In this document: piece by piece, positions 23,492-31,386 of the stretch | How positions within the stretch are numbered: the first letter of the stretch is position 1 | How the letters are laid out: every line of letters starts with the position of its first letter | DNA from: JADGNZ01 sp035995985 | GTDB taxonomy: Bacteria; Acidobacteriota; Thermoanaerobaculia; Gp7-AA8 | Reading direction: 5' to 3' | Length of the DNA: 33,325 nt | NCBI GenBank assembly: GCA_035995985.1 | Contig: DASYJY010000153.1 | Span: forward strand, 1 to 33,325 | Notes under the pieces: generated by a model | Databases searched by the model: none | Told to the model about the DNA's origin: nothing | The model's input: the letters and a program-made list of their open reading frames with translations, nothing else | Translations under genes and position numbers: made by a program

Positions 23492-24705
23492 GACGCGACC
23501 TCTCCTGCCGTCTTCCACATCATCCGCGGCTCGAACAGCCGCACCGCCAGCATGATCAGCGCGATGACGGCGAACAGCGGCGTCGCGCCCGGCCCGGTCT
23601 CGATGTCGTCGATCCCTTTGAAGTCGACGATCGGCGCGGCGATGGCAGCGATGAACGGGATGATCATTGGCCACCTCGCCAGCCGGTGAAGCACGCGATA
23701 CAAGCGCGTCCGCCGCACCAGCCCTTTGGTGTTCGGGAAGCGCACGCGGCCCAGCAGCCACATCATCCCGATCAGTTCCACGACCGGGATGGCCACACCG
23801 GCCACGAGCACGACCACGCCGAACTGCCAATATCCTCGGTCCGCCAGCAGTTGCACGGTCCCGAAGACGGTGTGCTCGAGGAAGGCGGTGAGCTGCTGGT
23901 TGACCATGATCGATCCGGCATACGCGGGGAAACAGAGCGGGACGGCGGCGCCGATGGCCGCCACCGCCGGAATCCACCGCGGCGCAATCCGGTGATCGAG
24001 CGTCTCGCCGCACCGCGGGCACGCATCGCCCGGGCCGCGGTTGGTCATCGTCATCTCACAAACGTCGCACGACACGATCTCGGTGCCGCGCGGTGCGTGA
24101 CGGTCGGGCATGATCGCGTGCCAGACGGCGCGGCGGTCGAGCAGGCGGTCGGCAGTGATGGAGAAGATCGCTACGAGCACGTATGTCCATGCGCCGATTC
24201 CGATCTGCACCGACGCTGAAATCGAGGCGCGGTAGTACGCGACGACGCCGGCGATGACCACGACGTCCGTCAGACTCCACAGCCGCAGCTCTTCGCTCCA
24301 CCGGAACAGCTGCCCCCGATTCGGGATGCGCCACCCGAAGCGGACCGCGCCGAGGACGATGACCTGCAGCAGCGCGCGTAGTTCGGGAAAGAGGAACGCA
24401 AAAAAGAGGAACCCGAACGCGAACGGAAACCACACTTCGCTGTAGATGACCGGCACGCTCGTCACCAGCCGGCTCTCGCCATAGACGAGCTGTTTGATCG
24501 TCGACGCCATCAACGGCAGAACCACCGCCGGCGGCAAGAGCACCAGGATGCTCGCCGACAAAGCGAGGCTCCCATCGATCCCCGCGCCTGTCCGCCGCGC
24601 CAAAACGCGATCGCACCGATGACACTCCACCACTCCCCGCTCCGTCAGTTCCGGAACGACCTGCGTGCTCCCGCAGTCCGCGCAAGTGATGGTCACGCCA
24701 GTCAC
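23488..24705 (-). CDS. pqiA: PqiA-like integral membrane protein with two zinc-ribbon motifs
   Basis: The product is 405 residues from GTG 24705; GTG 24696 is an alternative, and neither has a clear ribosome site. It consists of two halves, each with a four-cysteine motif followed by about four membrane helices: CADC...CHRC near the start and CDVC...CPRC near residue 200. This is the PqiA domain architecture. PqiA is the inner-membrane partner of the MCE protein PqiB and probably feeds or accepts lipids. The frame continues upstream into a repeat (24750-24815) and should not be extended. With pqiB and pqiC it forms a three-gene operon joined by 4-bp overlaps. Confidence 0.92.
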   Translation of the reverse strand: MTGVTITCADCGSTQVVPELTERGVVECHRCDRVLARRTGAGIDGSLALSASILVLLPPAVVLPLMASTIKQLVYGESRLVTSVPVIYSEVWFPFAFGFLFFAFLFPELRALLQVIVLGAVRFGWRIPNRGQLFRWSEELRLWSLTDVVVIAGVVAYYRASISASVQIGIGAWTYVLVAIFSITADRLLDRRAVWHAIMPDRHAPRGTEIVSCDVCEMTMTNRGPGDACPRCGETLDHRIAPRWIPAVAAIGAAVPLCFPAYAGSIMVNQQLTAFLEHTVFGTVQLLADRGYWQFGVVVLVAGVAIPVVELIGMMWLLGRVRFPNTKGLVRRTRLYRVLHRLARWPMIIPFIAAIAAPIVDFKGIDDIETGPGATPLFAVIALIMLAVRLFEPRMMWKTAGEVAS

Positions 24706-24749
24706 AGTGAGGCGAGCGCTGCAAGAGGAGTTCCCGCGCGTCGGACCGG

Positions 24750-24815
24750 TCTCACGCGGAGGCGCGGAGACGCGGAGACTCGGTCCTCCTCCGGGCCTCC
24801 GCATCTCCGCGTGAA
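24750..24815. repeat. inverted repeat of ACGCGGAG type upstream of pqiA
   Basis: CTCACGCGGAGGCGCGGAGA (24751-24770) and the reverse complement of 24786-24814 (TCACGCGGAGATGCGGAGG...) are imperfect inverted arms around a short loop. It lies between divergent pqiA and the LamG-like gene. Similar CACGCGGAG-rich repeats recur in other GC-rich genomes, from memory. Confidence 0.7.
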
Positions 24816-24885
24816 AAGACTCGCTGAGGTCACCGTCACGATGAAGGCGGAAATCCGTCCGACGGTTCGGCCCTATCATGCAGTG

Positions 24886-25617
24886 ATGAGAATCGTCCGG
24901 CTCGTGATTGCACTCCTGACCATTTCCCCCGCGGTATTCGCGCAGCCTTTCGGCCAATATCTCAGGCTGCAGGGTTTTCCGCAGCACGGTTACATCGAAG
25001 TTCCGGCTGACGCGCTCCTCGATACGCCCGCGATGACGGTTGAAGCCTGGGTTTCGGTTCGCGACGCACACAGCGCGACGGCATGCTCCTCGATCGCTGG
25101 AAAGGCATACGTCACCGGCTGGTGGCTCGGCGTCTGCGGCACGACGATGCGCAGCTATTTCAACGGCAATACCAGCCTGAAGGACGGCGGCACCATCCCG
25201 CCCGACACATGGGTCCACATCGCGACCGTAACGGATGGGACGACGCGCCGGCACTATATCAACGGAAATCTCGTCCTCGAATCACCGGAGAGCGCATTGC
25301 GCTCAACGTCGACGACCGCATTCCGCATCGGGAGCGACCCCGATTGGACTTTCACGGTCGAAGGCGGCATCGACGACTTGCGCATCTGGCGCGTCGCGCG
25401 GACTCAGGATCAGATTCGCGCCACCATGACCGCGCCGTTCGCACCCGAGGGAACCGACCTCACCGGCCAGTTCACGGGACTCGAAGCCTGGTATCGCTTC
25501 GAAGGCAACGCCTTCGACTCCTGGCGCGCCCACCACGGCACGATCCTCGGCGCCGGAATCACCTTCGCCGGCACAACCACGCCGCCCCCCGCCCGGCGCC
25601 GCGCCGCAAAACATTGA
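24886..25617 (+). CDS. secreted LamG/concanavalin-A-like domain protein
   Basis: From ATG 24886 the product is 243 residues. The N-terminus is a good signal peptide (MRIVRLVIALLTISPAVFA, cleaved before QPF). The rest is one LamG-type (laminin G_3) beta-sandwich. The family signatures are 'YIEVPADALLDTPAMTVEAW', 'WVHIATVTDG', 'RHYINGNLV', 'FRIGSDPDW' and 'GGIDDLRIWRVARTQDQI', with 'LEAWYRFEGNAFDS' at the end. These domains bind carbohydrate or serve as surface modules. The protein ends with a basic RRRAAKH tail. It is convergent with the SUI1 gene, with only 4 bases between stops. Confidence 0.9.
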   Translation: MRIVRLVIALLTISPAVFAQPFGQYLRLQGFPQHGYIEVPADALLDTPAMTVEAWVSVRDAHSATACSSIAGKAYVTGWWLGVCGTTMRSYFNGNTSLKDGGTIPPDTWVHIATVTDGTTRRHYINGNLVLESPESALRSTSTTAFRIGSDPDWTFTVEGGIDDLRIWRVARTQDQIRATMTAPFAPEGTDLTGQFTGLEAWYRFEGNAFDSWRAHHGTILGAGITFAGTTTPPPARRRAAKH

Positions 25618-25621
25618 CGGC

Positions 25622-25951
25622 TTACGTTTTCCGAACCCGATAGCCGAGCCGCTCGAGCTCCGCGGCCACGCGCGCGGCGTGATCGCCCTGAATCTCGATC
25701 TCGCCGTCTCCCGTCGTCCCGCCGGCCCCGCATCGTTTCTTCAACGCCGCCGCCAACTCCGCCAGCGACGCCGCCGTCAGCTGAAACCCACTCGCAACCG
25801 TCACACTCTTCCCCGCCCGCCGCTTCCGATCGATGACCACGCGAATCGTCTGCTTCGCCGGCTCGTGATCCGCCCGAGCGTCGACCGCGCCCTCCTCCCG
25901 CAGCCGCTTCGCAGCTTCAGGATCGCTGGTCCAGACAAGGCGGGATTTCAT
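25622..25951 (-). CDS. yciH: SUI1/eIF1-family translation factor (YciH-like)
   Basis: The 109-residue product carries the SUI1 fold signature at about residues 36-105: 'IRVVIDRKRRAGKSVTVASG', then 'AALKKRCGAGGTTGDGEIEI' and 'QGDH'. The C-terminus 'LERLGYRVRK' is also typical. In eukaryotes and archaea eIF1 guards start-codon selection, and bacterial YciH influences initiation fidelity in vitro. The CGAGGT-like loop thought to meet the ribosome is intact (CGAGGT at about 72-77). Cytoplasmic. It has no obvious partner genes here. Confidence 0.93.
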   Translation of the reverse strand: MKSRLVWTSDPEAAKRLREEGAVDARADHEPAKQTIRVVIDRKRRAGKSVTVASGFQLTAASLAELAAALKKRCGAGGTTGDGEIEIQGDHAARVAAELERLGYRVRKT

Positions 25952-26003
25952 GTCCTCAAGGATAGGACAGGAGTCGATTGCGTCCCGAACGATTCACGCC
26001 GCG

Positions 26004-26489
26004 CTACGACACGAGCGGCTCGTGCGGAGGCAGCAGCCGATCGCGATCAAACGGCAGCTTCGTTTTCGGCGGCAGCACACAGCCGAACTCCCGATGCCAC
26101 CGCGCGCGCGTCTCATCGTCCGCGTAGTAGCGAAGATAGGTATCGCTGTCCTCGTCGCGGACGGGGCTGATATGCCACGCACCACCGCCGCCGGTCGAGA
26201 TGATGGTCTCCTCCAGCAGCGCACCGTCGACCAGAAACCGATACAGCTCCGCATCGGTGAGATGGTCAGTTGACTCGACCACGATACCGATCTCGAACAT
26301 CCCCTCAACGATCTCCATCAGCTTCGCACGCAGCGCCGCCTCCTCGGCCGGCGGCTCCTTCGGAATCTCGACGCCCCACGCCCGAAGCACCTCCAGCGGA
26401 ACATCCCCCGCCTCGTCGCCACCAAAGAACCTGTCGATCCGTTCCAGCTCAGCGATCACGTCGTTGTCGTCATCATTAATGAAAGCCAC
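26004..26489 (-). CDS. conserved hypothetical protein
   Basis: The 161-residue product is acidic and soluble. Recognisable stretches are 'VESTDHLTDAELYRFLVDGALLEE' (written here as two parts: VESTDHLTDAELYRF and LVDGALLEE) and 'DTYLRYYADDETRARWHREF', ending 'FDRDRLLPPHEPLVS'. I recall similar proteins in Planctomycetota and Acidobacteriota with no assigned function. A Gly-rich turn STGGGGAWH precedes a 'DEDSD' segment that could bind metal. It is a single gene on the minus strand with about 280 non-coding bases upstream. Confidence 0.75.
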   Translation of the reverse strand: MAFINDDDNDVIAELERIDRFFGGDEAGDVPLEVLRAWGVEIPKEPPAEEAALRAKLMEIVEGMFEIGIVVESTDHLTDAELYRFLVDGALLEETIISTGGGGAWHISPVRDEDSDTYLRYYADDETRARWHREFGCVLPPKTKLPFDRDRLLPPHEPLVS

Positions 26490-26767
26490 AGCACACCTCC
26501 ATGCCCCCGAGGCTCCCTCGGTTATAGAAACCAGTCAATCGGTTCTACTCGCAGTGGAGGCATCCGACGTTCGCCGCTCTCGCCCAGACGCAGTGTCTCT
26601 TCGAAAAGCCATAGGCGCGATACGACTGGTAGAACCTGAACTCGTCCTCATTCCGGCTGCTACGATCCGAACTGTGGCGAAGCACCAGCATGAGACCCCG
26701 CGATCCGATTCACAACTTCGTTCGCGTAACCGCGGATGATCCTTTCGCAGCAGATGGAGCTCAACGT
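26490..26767. other. intergenic stretch with a possible HD-gene relic
   Basis: No gene is supported. Immediately before the next gene, in frame with it from ATG 26690, is a 26-residue stretch beginning MRPRDPIHNFVRV. It resembles the opening of SAMHD1-like HD phosphohydrolases (RDPIHGF/NF) but stops being similar after about 13 residues. Otherwise no hairpin or promoter stands out. Confidence 0.35.
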
Positions 26768-27304
26768 ATGAAATTGAATGACCTGCAACGCTCCGCAATC
26801 GTGGCAACGCTGGTGAAGGAATGCCGCTCTCGGGATGCTTTCTGCGGCGAGACGATGGTTCAGAAGTCCGTCTTCTTCCTGCAGGAGTTGCTGAACGTCC
26901 CGCTCGCATTCGATTTCCAGCTGTACATCTACGGCCCGTTCTCATTCGAGCTGCAGAGGCACGTCTCGTCAATGATGGCCGACGACATGATCACCGTCCG
27001 CCCGCAGCAATACGGCTCGACCTTCGAGGCAGGCGAGCAGATCGCGTATCTCGAGAAGCACAGCGCGCAGACGATCACCGAGTATCGAGACCGCATCGAC
27101 TTCGTCGTGAACCATCTCGCCAACCGCACCGTCAAGCAGATCGAGCGAGTCGCTACCGCGCTTTACTTCACGGTCACCACCGAACACGGCTCAGTCGATG
27201 AACGCACGGCGAAGATCTGCGAAGTGAAACCGCACATCACGCCGGATGACGCACGGACTGCGCTTGAGGAAGTGGATCGCTGGCGGAAAGAGCTGGCGGC
27301 GTAG
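26768..27304 (+). CDS. YwgA-like / Panacea-type hypothetical protein
   Basis: The 178-residue product from ATG 26768 (MKLNDLQRSAIVATLV) has 'FCGETMVQKSVFFLQELLNV' and 'FDFQLYIYGPFSFELQRHV', the pattern of YwgA-like and phage-associated (DUF4065/Panacea-like) proteins. In those families the Q-K-...FLQ helix and the Y-GP-(F/Y)S turn are the most constant parts. Such genes often sit next to HD phosphohydrolase genes or act as antitoxins; neither is proven here. A longer frame from 26690 would add an HD-like N-terminal scrap and is less likely. It lies next to, and converges with, the restriction-modification-like operon, so it may be part of the same accessory island. Confidence 0.7.
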   Translation: MKLNDLQRSAIVATLVKECRSRDAFCGETMVQKSVFFLQELLNVPLAFDFQLYIYGPFSFELQRHVSSMMADDMITVRPQQYGSTFEAGEQIAYLEKHSAQTITEYRDRIDFVVNHLANRTVKQIERVATALYFTVTTEHGSVDERTAKICEVKPHITPDDARTALEEVDRWRKELAA

Positions 27305-27349
27305 GGAAACAAGGTTTCCGGGGGAAGCGTGCACGAGAACCACAGGCTT

Positions 27350-27823
27350 TCACCTGCGTTGCAATGTGGAACTCATACAGCTCGCAAGGTGCGTAATGAA
27401 ACCCTGAACCCCCATCGCTTTTGCTTGCAACAACTCGCCCGAGGCCCCTGAAACCCGGTACATTGAACGGCGACTTCGGCTGACCCGAACCCACGCCGCG
27501 CCTCCATCGCCAGGTTGCACGATGGAATCTAGCTCATCGACTGACAGTCCGACGACTCCATCTTGGCCACACACCAGAAACACCCAGACTGGTTCAAAGC
27601 TGCGGCGAAGTTCCGCAAGTTCGGCGAAATTTTCGGCGGCATACGTAAACTGCCACGGCGATAGGCGCTTGGAAGAGTGTTTGATCTGAAAGGCTCCTTG
27701 GTCGAGACAAAACGAGTCCTTACGCCCAGTTAGGTCCGCGAGACCGAGGCTCACACGCCCCGGATGCGCTAGGAGAAGCTGGCGAAGAACGACTCCGTGG
27801 TACCTATCGAGTTCTGCAATCAC
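27350..27823 (-). CDS. small protein of the Z1/methyltransferase operon, candidate nuclease subunit
   Basis: The 157-residue product starts at GTG 27823, overlapping the Z1 gene stop as GTGA. A conserved-looking core 'KDSFCLDQGAFQIKHSSKRL' then 'SPWQFTY' is followed by a beta strand 'VWVFLVCGQDGVVGLS'. I recall similar small proteins beside restriction-modification and Z1 genes, without assigned activity. The Asp...Gln-x-Lys spacing (D...FQIK) could be a variant PD-(D/E)xK nuclease core, but this is inference. A further Cys and a Ser/Arg-rich stretch occur in the C-terminal half. It is the last gene of the operon. Confidence 0.7.
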   Translation of the reverse strand: MIAELDRYHGVVLRQLLLAHPGRVSLGLADLTGRKDSFCLDQGAFQIKHSSKRLSPWQFTYAAENFAELAELRRSFEPVWVFLVCGQDGVVGLSVDELDSIVQPGDGGAAWVRVSRSRRSMYRVSGASGELLQAKAMGVQGFITHLASCMSSTLQRR

Positions 27824-28977
27824 GGTCGCGTATTCTTTACAAACTGGATAGAACCTTCGAACTTATAGAAGAGGCGGCCTTTACCCTCATCGTTGTAGAA
27901 CACTTTGATGTGATGAACAGCGTGCGGGTATCGACTTTTCTCCAACTGGTTAGTGCCGATGAAACCACGACGGCGCTCGATACGAGCTACGTCCAAGCCT
28001 TTCTCTTTGTTCGCGTAACCGCCTCGTGTCCCTATGGAAGAGGCAACATGAATCGCAATCGCCTGTTCCGGATTTTGAGACGCCTGCAACATGAACTCCT
28101 TAAGATATTCGGGAAAAACGCCGTTCCCGAAGGTCACAAATAACTGCTCTAGTTTTTGCGCAACGTTGGCGTTCGATTTTACGATCGCGTCGTAACTCTC
28201 ATCGAAATCAAATAGATGGAACGCCATCTCACCACGGTTAACGTCGACGGTTGATCGGTCAATGCTAGAGCTAGCCACCGCCGCGATCCGATTGTCGGTG
28301 GGCCAAACAGGTGAGCCGAGATTCCGCTGAATCGCCGACAATGCCAGCCGGTGAAAAACAAAGCAACGATGCCAATCTACATAGAGTTGATCGGGGATCG
28401 TAAGTTCAAAATAGGTGAGGTACTTACCACGAGACCCGAACATCCGCGCACGCTGAATATAAGTGTCCTGCTGCATTCGATGCTTGACGTCGCGCGTAAA
28501 AAACATCGATAGCAGGTTCTCGAAAGTCACACCACGCGAGACAATGTTGCCTCCCACAATAATTGTAAAGAGGGCCGACGGGTTGGTTGCCGACACCCCG
28601 TTTTGAATGAAGTCGCGATCGCTGTTCAGAATAAAAATTGCGTACCGCGAGATGTTGTCCAGCACATACTGAGTCAACGCGTCGGCTTGCTCTGAGCCGT
28701 GGCGCGCCGCCGCTGTTTCCCAAATTTCTTTCGCATAAGTCTCGAACTTTGCGCTGTTCTTATCGATTAGTGCCGCCACAGTCTTGTCAAAGACGTACCA
28801 GTCGGCCTTGTGATCAACGCGCTTGCCACTGGTGTGGATCAGCATGGAGTAGTTCTGCTCTTCTTCACCACCGCGCGTATTGAGATACGCGACGCTGACC
28901 AGAAACCCGAAGAACGCTGTTCGTGCATACTTCGGAGCGTCGAAACTCTGAGGCAGAAGTGTCAGACGATACGGCAT
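27820..28977 (-). CDS. Z1-domain protein (C-terminal half of a Z1 helicase-like ATPase)
   Basis: From ATG 28977 the product is 385 residues; the frame is open to 29049. The Z1 signature spans about 137-190: 'IIVGGNIVSRGVTFENL' (family form GGN.LSRG.T.EGL) followed by 'QQDTYIQRARMFGSRGKY', which corresponds to helicase motif VI with an arginine-finger candidate. The region 17-32 (ARTAFFGFLVSVAYL) matches the linker usually found after the TATP motif. Z1 domains occur in restriction-modification and MORC-type defence ATPases, generally in one polypeptide with a P-loop half. Here that half is a separate upstream frame, overlapping by 16 bases. Local base composition is lower in GC than in neighbouring housekeeping genes. 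Confidence 0.85.
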   Translation of the reverse strand: MPYRLTLLPQSFDAPKYARTAFFGFLVSVAYLNTRGGEEEQNYSMLIHTSGKRVDHKADWYVFDKTVAALIDKNSAKFETYAKEIWETAAARHGSEQADALTQYVLDNISRYAIFILNSDRDFIQNGVSATNPSALFTIIVGGNIVSRGVTFENLLSMFFTRDVKHRMQQDTYIQRARMFGSRGKYLTYFELTIPDQLYVDWHRCFVFHRLALSAIQRNLGSPVWPTDNRIAAVASSSIDRSTVDVNRGEMAFHLFDFDESYDAIVKSNANVAQKLEQLFVTFGNGVFPEYLKEFMLQASQNPEQAIAIHVASSIGTRGGYANKEKGLDVARIERRRGFIGTNQLEKSRYPHAVHHIKVFYNDEGKGRLFYKFEGSIQFVKNTRP

Positions 28978-29690
28978 GTCTGTGGATGCGGGAGTGGAAA
29001 GAACACGTCCTGCCCGGTGTAAACAGAGTGCGGCGGAAAATTCACCCATGTTGCGCTATCGTTATCGAAGGTGTTGTTTAGATCCAGTCGTGCGGGAGTA
29101 GCCGTCACTCCGATGTAGTCGCCCTTCGACCCAAGAAGCTGTGAGATCAGGTCATTGATGCGGGTTCGCATTCTCTGATTGATCTTGGCATTTGGCGACG
29201 CATAGTCAGCTTCGTCGTCAATGACTACGATACCGTCTAGGTGGCCCAGCTTCTGCAGAAGCTTCTCGAGATCGCGAGGATTCTTCTTGCAGAAGATCAC
29301 GTGCCGTCGGCCCTTGATGGGAATCGCGGGATCGAGAATATCGGTAAAATTCTTGGCGGCAGGTGCTAACCCTGATTTCTGAAATCGCCCTAGATTCTGA
29401 CCGAGGAGATCAACGCTGTCGTTCAACAAGTGGAGGATAAATAGACGACCTTCATCCAGTAGCTTGGCGGTAAGGCAGATCATCATCTCTGTCTTTCCGC
29501 TTTGTGGTTCGCCGTAGATAACAAACGATGCCCTGTGCGCAGGCGACAAGTTGATTAAAGCACCCTCGACGGCCTGTTCTATGCAGTCCGTCTGCTTGCG
29601 ATCGGCAGCTAACCGTGCGAGTTGTCGCTGGTACTGCGAGTCCTTCTTTTCGCGTTTAAATCGCGATGCGTCAAAGGAGAGGCGTGACAT
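28962..29690 (-). CDS. P-loop/DEAD ATPase, N-terminal half of a Z1 helicase-like protein
   Basis: From ATG 29690 (MSRLSFDASRF) the product is 242 residues. Walker A is GEPQSGKT (60-67), the Walker B/DEAD box is IDDEAD (157-162) followed by YASPNAKIN, and motif III is GVTATPAR (194-201). This is one complete RecA-like lobe; the second lobe and Z1 signature are in the next frame downstream. The C-terminus 'VYTGQDVFFPLPHPQTCRIV' still resembles Z1 proteins up to about 'FFPLP', then becomes unrelated, which suggests the natural reading continues in the other frame. An extended start up to 29846 would overlap the methyltransferase gene and is not supported. It lies 25 bases after the methyltransferase stop. 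Confidence 0.85.
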   Translation of the reverse strand: MSRLSFDASRFKREKKDSQYQRQLARLAADRKQTDCIEQAVEGALINLSPAHRASFVIYGEPQSGKTEMMICLTAKLLDEGRLFILHLLNDSVDLLGQNLGRFQKSGLAPAAKNFTDILDPAIPIKGRRHVIFCKKNPRDLEKLLQKLGHLDGIVVIDDEADYASPNAKINQRMRTRINDLISQLLGSKGDYIGVTATPARLDLNNTFDNDSATWVNFPPHSVYTGQDVFFPLPHPQTCRIV

Positions 29691-29715
29691 GATCTTCCCT
29701 TCCGAAGGCGTGAGT

Positions 29716-31026
29716 TCACTGCTTTTTGAAAGACAGGACAACTTCCCGCCGCATTCGGCCGTCGAGTGAAGCTGCGGCCGCGTCGCCTGTGGGAGGAGGA
29801 AGATACCGGCGGTTAGCTGGCAATTCACGAACCTTTTTGTCGACAAAATTGAGGCCAGATGTGCGAGCGACTTCGCAAACTAGGTCTGAGTTGCGGATAT
29901 ACGTGCCGCGGACTGTGTTTTCGCCCACGACGTAAACCGCTTTCCCGCCTTCTACGAGAACTCTGCTCGCCTCACCGACGGCAGCCGACATGTCTCGAAC
30001 GTAACGCATCAAGATTCGCTGTTCGCGTTTGGCCAACGCCGGGCTTAGACCAAGCTTTGCGATGACTTTCTCATGGGAGTCGCTGGTGAGGAATCCTGAC
30101 GTGGACTCCGCCCCCACACTTTCAGATCGTACTTGCCGAAGGGCAGCAATGGTATTGCCCATCCAGACGAGAGAAAACTTGCTGCACCTCATGTAATCGA
30201 TAGCGTTGAGGTACGGCGGTGACGTGAGCACGAGATCGATCGAGCCGTCAGAAATAGGCAGGGCACGAGCGTCGCCCTCGTGCGCAGTTGTGGACGGTCC
30301 TCGTCGTCTGTGACTGCTATCCAGGCAATTGTCGACGACGCGGTCAACAGCAGCCAGAAATTTGTTGAACGGCTTGACCGGAGCGACCGAAAACTTTTTG
30401 TGCGGCCGACTGTGAGACAAGTCCATCGCCAACGAAGCTCCAGCCTGCTTCGTGATGATCAGTCTTGAAAAGGCACACCAAAGAGCATCCCGTGCTGTCG
30501 TTTCATGCGTTTCCTCCACTGCGCGCGAGAGTGCCGTAAGCTGCCTCCGGCTATAGGGGTCGAACCAAAATCGGATGAACGCGCGCGTCTCTTCATCAGC
30601 GCCTATTGGGTAGGCATCGCGAGTAGTGATGGTCTGGAACGAATTGCGCGCTTTGGCAAGGACGGCCGCAGCAGCGTCTTTGACTTCGCGGTGGCTTATG
30701 GTCGTCGTCCAGACCCGAGTGAGCAGCACCGCCAGGGGATCGATGTCAATGCCTACGGCGCGGTGCCCCAACACCCTTGCAAGCGCCAGGACCGTGCCGG
30801 AGCCCATCATCGGATCGAGCACACGGATTGACCTCCCTGCTTCAGCGAGCACGTCGAACGCGATTCCAGGCGCCATTCGTGCTGGAAAGGGATGAACCGA
30901 TTCGCGCCCAAGAACCTCGTAGATCGTTTTGCCATGGCTACTCGAAGAGGCAAATGACGCGAGCCCCAATGAATGTAAGCGTTCCTTTCGACGAACCTCG
31001 TCACCTCCGAGTGGCCTAAGTGGCAC
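29716..31026 (-). CDS. site-specific DNA methyltransferase (amino-MTase, TSPPY type)
   Basis: The product is 436 residues from GTG 31026. A motif X-like 'SVHPFPARMAPGIA' (44-57) precedes motif I LDPMMGSGTVLA (70-81), the acidic motif II GIDIDPLAV, and motif IV TSPPYLNAIDY (268-278). The X-I-IV order and SPPY form fit N4-cytosine or N6-adenine methyltransferases, with a long segment between I and IV. It would methylate host DNA to protect it from a partner nuclease. Start choice is uncertain: the GTG overlaps the upstream winged-helix gene by 11 bases, but GGAGGTGA follows just downstream. The target sequence cannot be predicted. It is the first large gene of the operon. Confidence 0.9.
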   Translation of the reverse strand: MPLRPLGGDEVRRKERLHSLGLASFASSSSHGKTIYEVLGRESVHPFPARMAPGIAFDVLAEAGRSIRVLDPMMGSGTVLALARVLGHRAVGIDIDPLAVLLTRVWTTTISHREVKDAAAAVLAKARNSFQTITTRDAYPIGADEETRAFIRFWFDPYSRRQLTALSRAVEETHETTARDALWCAFSRLIITKQAGASLAMDLSHSRPHKKFSVAPVKPFNKFLAAVDRVVDNCLDSSHRRRGPSTTAHEGDARALPISDGSIDLVLTSPPYLNAIDYMRCSKFSLVWMGNTIAALRQVRSESVGAESTSGFLTSDSHEKVIAKLGLSPALAKREQRILMRYVRDMSAAVGEASRVLVEGGKAVYVVGENTVRGTYIRNSDLVCEVARTSGLNFVDKKVRELPANRRYLPPPTGDAAAASLDGRMRREVVLSFKKQ

Positions 31027-31267
31027 GCCTTACCTCCCACCAGCCACGCCGCTTCGGCGAGGCTCGCTCAAGTCGGCCTTCATCGCGAAGCATTTGCGCG
31101 GCCCAGCGCACCTCGTATTGCCAGGTGTAGAAGAGATCGCCGGCGGCGCGGAGGTCTCCGGCGCGGCTCTTCCAGATCTGCTTGCAAACGTCAACGACAC
31201 GAGCGCCACCGCCTTGCTCGTTGAGAGCATCGATCACCCAATCTTTGAGCACTTCACGTTCACTCAT
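31016..31267 (-). CDS. small winged-helix-like protein associated with the methyltransferase
   Basis: From ATG 31267 (MSEREVLKDWVIDAL) the product is 83 residues. The pattern is 'DWVIDALNEQGGGARVVDVC' and 'KQIWKSR', then 'LFYTWQYEVRWAAQMLRDEG', ending 'RRGWWEV'. This fits a small winged helix, with the last hairpin as the wing. I recall near-identical small proteins directly upstream of restriction-modification methyltransferases, with no established role; specificity or regulation is plausible. A TATATT box lies just before the start, so the message may be almost leaderless. It overlaps the methyltransferase gene by 11 bases. Confidence 0.8.
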   Translation of the reverse strand: MSEREVLKDWVIDALNEQGGGARVVDVCKQIWKSRAGDLRAAGDLFYTWQYEVRWAAQMLRDEGRLERASPKRRGWWEVRRAT

Positions 31268-31270
31268 GAT

Positions 31271-31386
31271 TTCAATATACCCGCAAACGTCGGCTGTGAT
31301 CGGCAAGCTGTCGGTGCTTTTGGGCGCTTACATGACCTACAGACACATCCTCGGGAAAAAGGTGGCGTACAAGATTTAAGGGAACT
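31271..31386 (-). promoter_or_regulatory. intergenic control region of the methyltransferase/Z1 operon
   Basis: Read on the minus strand, GGGTATATTGAAATC directly precedes the winged-helix gene start, with TATATT as a candidate -10 box. If used, the transcript would begin within a few bases of the ATG. The 116-base region also holds interrupted TG..CA palindromic traces near 31332-31345 that could be controller sites, but none is convincing. Confidence 0.4.
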
